A DNA stretch of 11,121 nucleotides from Paraglaciecola arctica (GCA_003232445.1 QIJM01000454.1:1-11121), one strand, 5' to 3'; shown: positions 1 through 7,913, counted from the stretch's first letter. The notes: generated from the letters alone by a model not told the origin. A program made the numbers and translations.

Positions 1-2
1 AG

Positions 3-1751
3 ATCTTGAAGTTGTTCTCTGATTTATCGAAAAATGAACAACAACAAGCTTTATTACCCCACCCAAAAGGCAAACGAAAAATTGTCTTAGCGACTAATAT
101 CGCTGAAACCAGTTTAACCATCGAAGGTATTGAAGTGGTAATCGATAGTGGTGTTGAAAAGAAAGCTATTTTCCAACTGAATCGCGGTATAACACACCTA
201 CAAAGCCAAAAAATATCACAGGCTTCTGCCACACAAAGGGCAGGTAGAGCAGGGCGTTTGACCGCTGGCACTTGTTACCGGTTATGGAGTAAAGAGCAAC
301 ACAGTCGGTTAGCCAAACAAAGTACGCCTGAAATTATGCATAGTGACATGAGCAGTTTTATTTTAGAAAGTGCCGTATGGGGATCGGATGTTACGTCGCT
401 TGCGTTGCAAGACTATCCCAGTGATGCACAGCTATCCCAAGGTTTTGCGCTTTTAAGTCAGCTTGAATTATTTGATGACAACAGAAAGCTGACTGCTTTG
501 GGGCGAAAAGCCCATGGCTTAGGTTGCCACCCTAGTATCGCCGTGATGTTAGTTAAAAGTGCGCAGATGAGCCCAGAGCATCTGAGTATGGCGTGTGCTT
601 TAGCGGCACTAATAGAAAATAAAGACCCCATGGGCAAAAATACTAATGGGGCAAGCTTATCAGCTAGATTGCATTTTATGTTACAACAAAAAAACCATCT
701 TCTTTGGCAAGCGATCCGCCAGTGGCACTCGAAATTGGCATGTCGTCTTTTAGTTTGGCCGCTCGAAGATACGGCTGTTTTGGTAGGTTATGCTTATCCG
801 CAATGGCTGGCAAAACAGAGAAAAAACGAACGTTATCAACTGGTGAATGGAAGCGGCGCTATATTGTACCAAGATGACGCTTTAACTACACATAGTTGGC
901 TAGCGGTAGCGAATATGCAAACTAGTGATAGACAACAAGACAATGCGCAAATTCGTTATGCTGAGTCTTTAACGCTGTCGCATCTAGAGCAACATTTTCA
1001 GCATTTGATAGAGAAAAAAGAGCGCGTTGAGTGGGATCCTGAAAACCAAAGAATAGTCTCAGAAATGCAACAGACATTGGGCAAAATTGTTATCCACAAA
1101 CAACCCATCAAGCGACCTTCCGAGCAGCATATTCTGACTATTTGGCAAGATGTCATTCATGACAAAGGCATAGCAGGGATCCCGTTTAACGAAGAAGTAC
1201 AGCAACTTATTTATCGCGTGCAATTTGCGGCAAGTTTTTCTGGGGCAATATCATTTCCAGATTTCACGGGTTCTGGATTGCTCAATTCAATTGATAGATG
1301 GCTGCTGCCCTACCTGACGGATATATTGACTTGGCAGCAATTTACCCAATGTCATTTTTTACAACAGCTTCTCAACGAGTTGGACTTCGCACAGCAACAA
1401 AGTTTAAACAAACAGTTACCAAAACGATTGGCTTTACCTAGTGGTAGGAGTGCTCAGTTGACTTATACCTCGGGCAATAGCGTGGTGTTATCGGTACGTA
1501 TGCAGGAGTTATATGGTTTGCAGCGTCACCCAGTTGTTGCACAACAACAAGTCGCCATTACTGTTGAGTTACTTTCACCTGCAGGCCGACCAATACAAAC
1601 CACTCAAGATTTACCAAGATTTTGGCAAGGAAGTTACAAAGATGTACAAAAAGAAATGAAAGGCCGTTATCCTCGGCATTACTGGCCAGATGATCCGGCC
1701 AATGCACAAGCGACAACGCGTACTAAAAAAAGAATGAGCAGTAAATCATGA
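3..1751 (+). CDS. hrpB: ATP-dependent helicase HrpB, C-terminal part (5' end outside window)
   Basis: This is the C-terminal ~583 residues of a DEAH-box RNA helicase-like protein. The frame is open to the left edge, so the start, Walker A and DEAH box (roughly 240 residues in full-length HrpB of about 810-820) lie outside. Seen directly, counting from the TTG codon at position 6: helicase motif V (ATNIAETSLTIEG, residues 29-41), motif VI (QRAGRAGR, 77-84), then the long HrpB-specific region. The C-terminal HrpB domain contains LLSPAGRPIQTTQDLPRFW and a tail with KEMKGRYPRHYWPDDPAN, which closely resembles the end of E. coli HrpB. The basic tail TRTKKRM is also family-like. The biological role of HrpB is poorly defined; E. 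coli mutants are viable. The stop TGA overlaps the mrcB start by 4 bp (ATGA), suggesting co-transcription and coupling. The visible part is intact. Confidence 0.96.
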   Translation: MLKLFSDLSKNEQQQALLPHPKGKRKIVLATNIAETSLTIEGIEVVIDSGVEKKAIFQLNRGITHLQSQKISQASATQRAGRAGRLTAGTCYRLWSKEQHSRLAKQSTPEIMHSDMSSFILESAVWGSDVTSLALQDYPSDAQLSQGFALLSQLELFDDNRKLTALGRKAHGLGCHPSIAVMLVKSAQMSPEHLSMACALAALIENKDPMGKNTNGASLSARLHFMLQQKNHLLWQAIRQWHSKLACRLLVWPLEDTAVLVGYAYPQWLAKQRKNERYQLVNGSGAILYQDDALTTHSWLAVANMQTSDRQQDNAQIRYAESLTLSHLEQHFQHLIEKKERVEWDPENQRIVSEMQQTLGKIVIHKQPIKRPSEQHILTIWQDVIHDKGIAGIPFNEEVQQLIYRVQFAASFSGAISFPDFTGSGLLNSIDRWLLPYLTDILTWQQFTQCHFLQQLLNELDFAQQQSLNKQLPKRLALPSGRSAQLTYTSGNSVVLSVRMQELYGLQRHPVVAQQQVAITVELLSPAGRPIQTTQDLPRFWQGSYKDVQKEMKGRYPRHYWPDDPANAQATTRTKKRMSSKS

Positions 1752-4117
1752 GTAAAATCCCCGCAGGCAAGTCTAAAGCTGCAACAGTGAAAACTAAATC
1801 AACGCGCAATGCGCCGAAAATTTCGATATGGAAACGACTTAATCCTTTTAGTTGGTTTTGGCGTCATTGGGGTAAGTTACTGTCTATTTTTATCCTTGTG
1901 GTGGGAGTTTACGCAGTATATCTCGATGCACAAATCAGCCAGAAATTTGCTGGCAATAAATGGCAAGTGCCCGCACAGATATATGCACGACCGATGTTTC
2001 TGAGTGTAAAACAAGAAATAAGCATTAAAGAGATTGAAGAAGAATTACAGCTATTGGGTTATAGAAGGGTCACCCGTGCTGATAGTTCTGGCGAATACCA
2101 AGTATTGAGTCATCGTATTCGTATCCAGCGTCGTAAATTTGATTTCTCTCATGGCACAGAAGATTTACGTTACATTGAAATAAGCCTTAAAAATAAGCGT
2201 GTTAGTAAGATTCAAGACCTCAATAGTCGGCAAAGTATCAACAGTATTTACCTCGAACCATGGTTAGTGACTCGTTTGATCAGCAGTGGGCGAGAAGATC
2301 GTATGTTAATACAAATCAACGATGTCCCACCTATTTTGACTCAGGCGTTACTCGCCGTGGAAGATAAAAATTTTTACCAGCATTTTGGCGTAGCACCGCT
2401 TTCCATCTTACGGGCTTTAATGGCTAATATTTCTGCGGGGCGCACAGTTCAGGGCGGCAGTACTTTGACCCAGCAGTTGGTTAAAAATTTATTTTTAACC
2501 CGCGAAAAATCTTTAGTCCGTAAGGCTAAAGAAGCAATGATGGCGCTTATCATAGAAGTCAGATACAGCAAAGATGTGATCCTGGAAGCTTATTTAAACG
2601 AAGTGTTTTTAGGGCAAAGTGGCAATACTGGGGTTTATGGTTTTGGCTTAGCTAGTTATTTTTATTACGACCGCCCCCTGAATGAACTGAGTGTTGACGA
2701 AATCGCCACCTTAGTAGGCATTATCAAAGGCCCTTCATATTACAATCCTCGTAAACATACAGAGCGAGCGTTAGCAAGACGCAACATAGTATTGCGTTTG
2801 ATGTTTGAAAATCACCAATTGTCACCCAACGAATATCAAGATTTAGTGAAGTTGCCGATTAAACTGACTACTGGTGCGAGTTTGAAAAAAGACAAACATC
2901 CAGCTTTTATGGATCAAGTGCGGCGTGAGCTACGTTTGGTGTTGGATAACCCAGATATTCGTCAATCGGGGCTAAAAGTGTTTACGACTTTGGACTCTAA
3001 CGCACAAATGAAGGCCGAGCGTGCTGTTTCTCAAGGAGTCGCAATGCAGGAAAAGCGCATAGGCAAGAGCGGTTTTGAGGCGGCCATGATAGTGACCGAC
3101 ATCGACTCGGGAGAAATTCGCTCGATTGTAGGCGGGCGCAATGTCGATTATGCGGGCTTTAACCGGGCACTGGATGCCAAACGTTCTATCGGTTCATTGA
3201 TCAAACCCGCTATCTATCTTACTGCACTAGAGCAGGCTGCAGACTATAACTTAGCAACACATTTAACGGATGAGCCAATTAAACTTAAAAGCTCTTATGG
3301 CAAAATATGGGAGCCACAAAATTCAGATAAAAAATTTCGAGGTCAAGTACCACTGGTGACCGCTTTGAGTCGGTCGCTGAACGTACCAACTGTCACTTTA
3401 GGTATGAATCTAGGATTAGGCAATATTGCTGATACTATCTGGCGCTTAGGGGTAGAAGAAGAACTCGATTTATACCCCGCTCTTACCTTAGGAGCCGTAA
3501 ATTTTTCGCCGCTACAAGTTAACCAAATGTATCAAACTATTGCCAATAATGGTCGTTACATCCCGCTGCATTCAATTACTGCCATTATGTCACCAGACAA
3601 TAATTTATTATGGAATTTTGACCAAAAAGCAGAGCAACGAGTGGACGAACAAGCCACTTATCTACTTAATTATGCTTTACACAAAGTGACCCTTGAAGGC
3701 ACAGCTAAAGCTGTACGTTCGATCTTTCCCAATGTCAATATGGCAGGTAAAACCGGTACTACCGATGATTATCGCGATAGCTGGTTTAGTGGTTTTGACA
3801 AAAATATTCTAGTGACCAGTTGGATAGGTAAAGATAACAATCAACCGGTTAATCTAAGTGGTGCCAGTGGCGCTATGCAATTGTTTATTGGTTATCAGAA
3901 ACAACAAGAGCCAAAATCATTGGTTAGACGTTTTCCTGATGGTTTGGGTATTGCCCATTTTGATAATGCCACAGGTAACTTAAGCAAAGCAGGGTGTGCT
4001 GACACCTTTAGTGTTCCAGCCATCACTGCGGCATTACCACCCGTGCCTAATAAATGTTTTGGCGGATCCACTGTGCCAGATAAGCCTAAGAGTTTGTGGG
4101 AAAGAATATTTGGTTAA
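1748..4117 (+). CDS. mrcB: Penicillin-binding protein 1B, bifunctional glycosyltransferase/transpeptidase
   Basis: A class A PBP of 789 residues that polymerises lipid II into glycan strands and cross-links the peptides in the periplasm. Domains in order: a basic cytoplasmic N-terminus (1-43), one membrane anchor (about 44-58), a UB2H-like region (about 75-165), the GT51 glycosyltransferase (about 185-360) and the transpeptidase (about 440-740). GT motifs are EDKNFYQHFG, with presumed catalytic E205, then GGSTLTQQLVKN (236-247) and the KEAMMALIIE segment with E262. Transpeptidase motifs are SLIK (nucleophile S483, K486), SLN (S543-N545) and KTG (668-670). All are present, so the enzyme should be active. 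The UB2H region sets it apart from PBP1a; in enterobacteria it binds the activator LpoB. C750 and C770 in the C-terminal tail could form a disulfide (inference). The start is the ATG overlapping the hrpB stop; no strong Shine-Dalgarno is seen, which fits translational coupling. The length is normal for the family. Confidence 0.97.
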   Translation: MSKIPAGKSKAATVKTKSTRNAPKISIWKRLNPFSWFWRHWGKLLSIFILVVGVYAVYLDAQISQKFAGNKWQVPAQIYARPMFLSVKQEISIKEIEEELQLLGYRRVTRADSSGEYQVLSHRIRIQRRKFDFSHGTEDLRYIEISLKNKRVSKIQDLNSRQSINSIYLEPWLVTRLISSGREDRMLIQINDVPPILTQALLAVEDKNFYQHFGVAPLSILRALMANISAGRTVQGGSTLTQQLVKNLFLTREKSLVRKAKEAMMALIIEVRYSKDVILEAYLNEVFLGQSGNTGVYGFGLASYFYYDRPLNELSVDEIATLVGIIKGPSYYNPRKHTERALARRNIVLRLMFENHQLSPNEYQDLVKLPIKLTTGASLKKDKHPAFMDQVRRELRLVLDNPDIRQSGLKVFTTLDSNAQMKAERAVSQGVAMQEKRIGKSGFEAAMIVTDIDSGEIRSIVGGRNVDYAGFNRALDAKRSIGSLIKPAIYLTALEQAADYNLATHLTDEPIKLKSSYGKIWEPQNSDKKFRGQVPLVTALSRSLNVPTVTLGMNLGLGNIADTIWRLGVEEELDLYPALTLGAVNFSPLQVNQMYQTIANNGRYIPLHSITAIMSPDNNLLWNFDQKAEQRVDEQATYLLNYALHKVTLEGTAKAVRSIFPNVNMAGKTGTTDDYRDSWFSGFDKNILVTSWIGKDNNQPVNLSGASGAMQLFIGYQKQQEPKSLVRRFPDGLGIAHFDNATGNLSKAGCADTFSVPAITAALPPVPNKCFGGSTVPDKPKSLWERIFG

Positions 4118-4365
4118 TGGATCGCATGTGCAGATTGGACTTGCTAATTTAATTCAAGATTACTTAATTTTAGGGTGAATTTAAAAATACCAATTTATAA
4201 AGTCAGAGCTACTTATGCAAAGCACTTTAAAGCTGGAGATAATATTGAATTCACATGAAACTTGGATGAAATGGCACGTTTAAGTAGCATTTATACATGG
4301 AGACAAGCATTTTCCTTAGACAAAGAGAGTAGCAAATGAAACTTATAGCTCACAGCTAATCTTTC
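4118..4365. other. Gap between convergent mrcB and fpr; possible relic reading frame
   Basis: An AT-rich gap of 248 bases between two genes pointing at each other. I see no strong rho-independent terminator; the best hairpin is TAGCT-CAC-AGCTA (4346-4358), which is too weak to call. On the + strand, one frame from a GTG at 4175 to a TGA at 4328-4330 is interrupted only once, by a TGA at 4256-4258. Its second part ends with ARLSSIYTWRQAFSLDKE, which faintly resembles the helix-turn-helix end of transposase OrfA proteins (LYTWR-like). This may be a decayed gene piece or chance; I cannot decide from the sequence alone. Confidence 0.3.
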
Positions 4366-5120
4366 CTACCAATAACGCTCCAAGGATATGTGCCCAGGCG
4401 AACGTCTAAGGTGTTTAGATAGTCCCAATTCAATTAAGGTTTGAGTAGCGTCTTCTATCATAGCCGGATTGCCACATAACATGACTTGGCTATGCTCTGC
4501 ATGAATATCTAAACCTACTTGCTGTTGAATAGATGACGTTTTAAGTAGTGCTGGAATATGACCGCGCAATCTATCTGCTTTATTTTCTCGGCTGACGATT
4601 GGTACAAAATGAAACTTACCTGCATATTGTTTAGACCAAGTTTCAATCAATTGTGTATAGGCTAAGTCATGCCCATAACGTGCACCATAGACTAATATTA
4701 TATTTTCATAGCTAGCCCAGACTTGTTCTGTGGCTAGAATAGATAAAAATGGCCCCACTCCGGTGCCTGTTGCCATTAACCACAAGTCTCCAAGTCTCGG
4801 CTTTTCGGTACTTCATCAAGTATTAGAAACCCCGTTGCAGGTGACATGATTTTTAAAGAATCGTCGATTTGCAGTTTGTGTAACTTGGGAGACAACAAAC
4901 CGTCTTCAACAGGCACAGCAATAATCTCTAATTCTTTATCATCAGGTCCACTGACTAGTGAATAGGGGCGAGATAATATTTTGTCATCTTGCTCAACACC
5001 CACCTTAGTGAATTGTCCTGCTTTGAACTGAGGGAAATCAGCACAAGAAAAACGCAAACTAAACAAATGATCATTCCAATCTGTTCTGCTCACCACTGTT
5101 GCATCTAACCACTGTGCCAT
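4366..5120 (-). pseudogene. fpr: Ferredoxin/flavodoxin-NADP+ reductase, frameshifted by an 8-bp duplication
   Basis: Two adjacent reading frames together make one Fpr-type flavoenzyme, which moves electrons between NADPH and ferredoxin or flavodoxin in the cytoplasm. The first (5120-4776, 114 residues) begins MAQWLDATVV and carries the FAD-binding RPYS motif (51-54), AGQFTKVG and the ATGFLILDEVP stretch. The second (4785-4366) carries the NADP-binding GTGVGPFLSIL, the CGNP motif and the conserved C-terminus RRSPGHISLERYW, whose terminal aromatic residue is typical of the family. The frames meet at an exact tandem copy of an 8-base unit. Removing one copy gives SRDLWLMATGTGVGPF and a 248-residue protein, the same length as E. 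coli Fpr. No other damage is visible, so the mutation is recent, reversible or a sequencing error. As written, the first frame stops before the NADP domain. A GGA about 9 bases before the ATG is a weak ribosome site. The gene points towards mrcB. Confidence 0.9.
4783..4798. repeat. Perfect 8-bp tandem duplication inside fpr
   Basis: CAAGTCTC occurs twice without a gap on the + strand (4783-4790 and 4791-4798); read in the gene it is GAGACTTG twice. Because 8 is not a multiple of 3, the second copy shifts the fpr frame and leads to a TAA at 4778-4776. Deleting either copy restores the conserved family sequence exactly, so the duplication is the whole lesion. Replication slippage is the likely origin (inference). 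Confidence 0.95.
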
Positions 5121-5404
5121 TCAATTATCCACGTTCGGAATTTATTATGCGCGTTTGAATAAAAGTGAGGATGATTTCGTCATAGCTCGTGAGGTACAAC
5201 TTACCGACCACTAAGATGGATAAACCATTGAGTATTAAACATATATTAAATCCAGCGCGTATAATGACGTTAACTTATGTTATTTCGCTTACGCTGATTG
5301 GTATAACTGATAATCTAAAGATCTGCCGTCAGTCGATAATGTCCGAGTATATTAAAGTTTGAAACTAGACATCAAAGATTGTAACTACATGTGCGAGACA
5401 AGAT
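5121..5404. other. Gene-poor gap upstream of fpr, with one possible 48-codon ORF
   Basis: A gap of 284 bases between the 5' end of fpr and the 3' end of the toxin gene. It should hold the fpr promoter on the - strand. CATAAT, about 30 bases before the fpr start, resembles a -10 box, but no fitting -35 is seen. On the + strand an ORF runs from ATG 5216 to TGA 5362 (48 codons plus stop), with a GTG at 5189 as a possible earlier start. Its middle, MTLTYVISLTLIGI, is hydrophobic and could cross a membrane. It has no clear Shine-Dalgarno and I recognise no family, so it may be chance. Confidence 0.35.
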
Positions 5405-5722
5405 TTAGTTTATGCTTCTTTCACCCAGATGAAGAAGTGGCACCATACTTTTGTGTAAAACTGCGAACACTACCAACTGCTGACTATCCAGTGTGTAGTA
5501 GATCACATGACTGACATAAGGAAAGCTGAATATATCTTCACCTACTTGCAATCGCTTTTTTCCAATAGATGGTGTTTCTGATAAAGCTAATAAAGTTCGT
5601 CGTAATTCCGAAATATATTTTCGCGATTGAGTTAACCCCCATTGCGCTAATGTAAAACGACGAATATCGATGAGATCGGATTGAGCGTCTGAAGTTAATC
5701 GATAGCCTGACGCACTAGTCAT
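5405..5722 (-). CDS. RelE/ParE-family toxin of a type II toxin-antitoxin pair
   Basis: A small protein of 105 residues with the ParE-like pattern. The N-terminus YRLTSDAQSDLIDIRRFTLAQWG matches the helix pair at the start of ParE toxins. It is followed by SELRRTLLALSETPSIGKKR, a strand region with HVIYYTLDSQQLVVFAVLH, and the end VLHKSMVPLLHL, which resembles the family's usual LH-x-R/S-M-P ending. ParE toxins normally poison DNA gyrase, whereas RelE toxins cleave mRNA. The sequence looks closer to ParE, but the target cannot be proven here. The start ATG at 5722 lies 8 bases inside the antitoxin gene, and AGGAAAG (5730-5724) sits just before it, so translation is probably coupled. The gene order, antitoxin first and then toxin, is the standard one. 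The length is normal and nothing looks broken. Confidence 0.88.
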   Translation of the reverse strand: MTSASGYRLTSDAQSDLIDIRRFTLAQWGLTQSRKYISELRRTLLALSETPSIGKKRLQVGEDIFSFPYVSHVIYYTLDSQQLVVFAVLHKSMVPLLHLGERSIN

Positions 5723-5975
5723 ACTTTCCTGCTTCTAGTTCATCGAAAAACTGTTCTCCATCTATAGTAAGACCAGCAGAAATATCATTTTTCGCTTTAG
5801 TCGCTTTGGACTGTAATAAACGGAGTTTTAACACTTCCATGTTTTCATATTCTTCTATAGAAATGACAACAGCAACCGGCTTACCATTCTTGTTGATTTG
5901 AATCGGCGCTCGTTGAACCTTCATCAACATATCACCAAATTGGGTTTTGGCATCATTCGCTGATAGTGCTTGCAT
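5715..5975 (-). CDS. Phd/YefM-family antitoxin
   Basis: An 86-residue antitoxin. Its N-terminal half (about 1-50) shows the Phd/YefM DNA-binding fold pattern: ANDAKTQFGDMLMKVQ, then PIQINKNGKPVAVVISIEEYE, in which the strand PVAVVIS and the EYE segment are diagnostic. The C-terminal half (about 51-86) is charged and probably unfolded alone; this is the part that would wrap the partner toxin. Antitoxins of this family neutralise their toxin and repress their own promoter. AGGA (5986-5983), 7 bases before the ATG, supports the start at 5975. The last 8 bases overlap the toxin start. Phd/YefM antitoxins pair with toxins of several families (Doc, YoeB, ParE-like), so the Phd-ParE combination here is ordinary. 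Confidence 0.9.
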   Translation of the reverse strand: MQALSANDAKTQFGDMLMKVQRAPIQINKNGKPVAVVISIEEYENMEVLKLRLLQSKATKAKNDISAGLTIDGEQFFDELEAGKYD

Positions 5976-5995
5976 GATAAAATCCTATATTTCGT

Positions 5996-6021
5996 TCGAT
6001 TCGCTCACTATAGTCGATTCG
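5996..6021. promoter_or_regulatory. Candidate operator/promoter of the toxin-antitoxin pair
   Basis: Two identical direct copies of TCGATTCG (5996-6003 and 6014-6021) flank a perfect 8-base palindrome, ACTATAGT (6007-6014). Read on the - strand the palindrome contains TATAGT, a plausible -10 box about 30 bases before the antitoxin ATG. No good -35 at 17 bases was found. Such a small symmetric cluster right before an autoregulated antitoxin gene is where an operator would be expected. The repeats are short, so this rests on position as much as on sequence. Confidence 0.35.
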
Positions 6022-6148
6022 TTCAATGCCATCCACTAAATTCCATCAACAAGGCATTATCCATTCGGTGTGCTTAACTTCGACCTGCTATTCTTATTTT
6101 TCAACATGATCAATACTTCAGGCGAAACCGGAGTTTCCTACTCTATTT

Positions 6149-6183
6149 AAGTGAGGACGGAGCATCAAGCTCTGTCCTCACTT
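6149..6183 (-). terminator. Hairpin terminator after the glycerol-type ABC operon
   Basis: An inverted repeat with 15-base arms (6149-6163 and 6169-6183), a 5-base loop and a single imperfect pair, starting 17 bases after the stop of the binding-protein gene. On the - strand transcript the odd pair is A-C; on a + strand transcript it would be G-U and pair. The following bases (AAATAG on the - strand) lack a real U-run, so it may act as a weak terminator or as a 3' end stabiliser. Confidence 0.6.
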
Positions 6184-6200
6184 TCAGATAAATAACACTG

Positions 6201-7913
6201 TTATTCGCCCTGCCAACTTTTCAATAGTTGATCATAGGCAACTGTCTGACCCTGTGGTTTTTCATTGGCTAATTTGGCTTTTGGCGCACCAGGTTGAGCT
6301 AACCAATAGCTGGGGTCTCTTGGTTTATTCAATTTTGGCCCGCACTCTCCTTGCACTTTGGCTCGCTCTAGTCGTCGCATCACTTTATCTTGTGCAGCAG
6401 CTAGTCCATCTAAGGCTTTTTGCGCAGAACTTTCGCCACTAGCTACCTCAGAAATATACTTCCACCATAGTTGTGCCAGTTTGGGATAATCTGGCACGTT
6501 GGTACCTGTGGGGGTCCATTGTTTACGTGCTGGGCTGCGGTAAAACTCGACTAACCCGCCAAGCATAGGTGCAACGTCAGTCATTTGTTGTGAGTTGATA
6601 TCAGATTCACGAAAAGGCGTTAATCCCACTAAGGTCTTTTTCAAAGACACCGTTTTAGAAACAGTAAACTGAGCATATAACCAAGCGGCTAAGCGACGTT
6701 TTGCTGGAGTTGAATTTAAGAAAGTCCAAGCACCTGTATCTTGATAACCCAGTTTCATGCCTTCTTGCCAGTAAGGCCCTTTAGGAGAAGGAGCCATACG
6801 CCATTTTGGTGTGCCGTCTTCATTCACCACCGGTAGGCCTGGCACATTCATACTGGCAGTAAAGGCGGTGTACCAAAAAATTTGCTGGGCAATCGCGCCT
6901 TGTGCCGGTACTGGGCCTGATTCAGAAAAAGTCATGCCCTGCGCTTCTGGTGGTGCGTATTGACGTAACCAATCCACATATTTTTGCGTGGCATAAACAG
7001 CAGCTGGACCATTGGTTGCGCCGCCTCTGGATACACTAGAACCCACAGGCTGGCAGCCCTCTACACGAATACCCCATTCATCTACCGGTAATCCATTAGG
7101 AATACCTACATCGCCAGCACCTGCCATTGAAAACCATGCGTCGGTGAATCGCCATCCCAGAGACGGGTCTTTTTTTCCATAGTCCATATGACCATAAACT
7201 GGCTGACCATCAAGCACTTTGATTTTTTCACTAAAAAACTCGGCAATATCTTCGTAGGCAGACCAATTAACCGGCACACCTAATTCGTAACCATATATCT
7301 GTTTGAATTTTCTTTTTAAGTCCGCACGCTCAAACCAATCGGCTCTAAACCAATACAGGTTGGCAAATTGTTGGCTTGGTAACTGATAGATTTTGCCATC
7401 AGGACCGGTGGTAAAACTTAAACCGATAAAGTCATCTAAATCCAAGGTTGGCAAGGTTAAGTCTTTACCATCACCTGCTATCATATCTGAGATAGCCACC
7501 ACTTTGCCGTAGCGAAAGTGTGTGCCTATCAAGTCAGAATCATTCACATAAGCATCATAAATATTACGACCAGATTGCATTTGGGTTTGTAATTTTTCTA
7601 CTACATCACCTTCTTGGATCAAGTCATGGGTGATTTTGATACCGGTGATTTCAGTAAAAGCCTTAGCTAATACTTTCGCTTCATATTCATGCGTGGCGAT
7701 AGTCTCAGAGGCAACATTAATACTCATTCCGGCGAAAGGTTTAGACGCTTCGATAAACCAACGCATTTCTTGCAATTGCTGATCATGGCTCAAAGTGGAA
7801 TCGGTGAATTCAGATGTTAACCAACGTTTGGCAGCATCCTCATCGGCCATAACTGATGGTGTTGCTAAGCCAAGGGCCAACATCAAGCTGGCTAAATATA
7901 TTTTGTTTTGCAT
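6201..7913 (-). CDS. glpV: Periplasmic substrate-binding protein of a glycerol-type ABC importer
   Basis: A family 1 extracellular solute-binding protein of 570 residues. The N-terminus MQNKIYLASLMLALGLATPSVMA is a classic signal peptide, with a likely cut after A23 (VMA-DE), leaving about 547 residues in the periplasm. It is much longer than the usual sugar-binding protein (about 400-440), as is the rhizobial GlpV type. Features seen include ASETIATHEYEAKVLAKAF near the mature start, NIYDAYVNDSDLIG, DGKIYQLPSQQFANLYWFR and the C-terminal segment RDPSYWLAQPGAPKAKLANE. There are only two cysteines (C287 and C524), which could form a disulfide in the periplasm. AGGGGA (7923-7918), 5 bases before the ATG, is a good ribosome site and suits a protein needed in excess over the membrane parts. 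It is the last gene of the operon. Glycerol as substrate is inferred from the gene set; a related polyol is possible. Confidence 0.87.
   Translation of the reverse strand: MQNKIYLASLMLALGLATPSVMADEDAAKRWLTSEFTDSTLSHDQQLQEMRWFIEASKPFAGMSINVASETIATHEYEAKVLAKAFTEITGIKITHDLIQEGDVVEKLQTQMQSGRNIYDAYVNDSDLIGTHFRYGKVVAISDMIAGDGKDLTLPTLDLDDFIGLSFTTGPDGKIYQLPSQQFANLYWFRADWFERADLKRKFKQIYGYELGVPVNWSAYEDIAEFFSEKIKVLDGQPVYGHMDYGKKDPSLGWRFTDAWFSMAGAGDVGIPNGLPVDEWGIRVEGCQPVGSSVSRGGATNGPAAVYATQKYVDWLRQYAPPEAQGMTFSESGPVPAQGAIAQQIFWYTAFTASMNVPGLPVVNEDGTPKWRMAPSPKGPYWQEGMKLGYQDTGAWTFLNSTPAKRRLAAWLYAQFTVSKTVSLKKTLVGLTPFRESDINSQQMTDVAPMLGGLVEFYRSPARKQWTPTGTNVPDYPKLAQLWWKYISEVASGESSAQKALDGLAAAQDKVMRRLERAKVQGECGPKLNKPRDPSYWLAQPGAPKAKLANEKPQGQTVAYDQLLKSWQGE

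Noticed and set aside
1809..2003. Second + strand open frame inside the start of mrcB
   Set aside because: It is an out-of-frame shadow of the well-supported PBP1b coding sequence and has no ribosome site of its own.
4346..4358. Hairpin TAGCT-CAC-AGCTA as terminator for fpr or mrcB
   Set aside because: A 5-bp AT-rich stem with no U-run in either direction is too weak to call.
4776..4798. Programmed ribosomal frameshift joining the two fpr halves
   Set aside because: There is no slippery heptamer, and the frame change is fully explained by the 8-bp duplication.
6124..6137. Small inverted repeat GAAAC-CGGA-GTTTC downstream of the main hairpin
   Set aside because: The stem is only 5 bp long, with no U-run and no gene ending nearby.
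5976..6148. Integron attC site next to the toxin-antitoxin pair
   Set aside because: Toxin-antitoxin genes are common integron cassettes, but no paired R/Y core sites with the long imperfect palindrome were seen on either side of the module.
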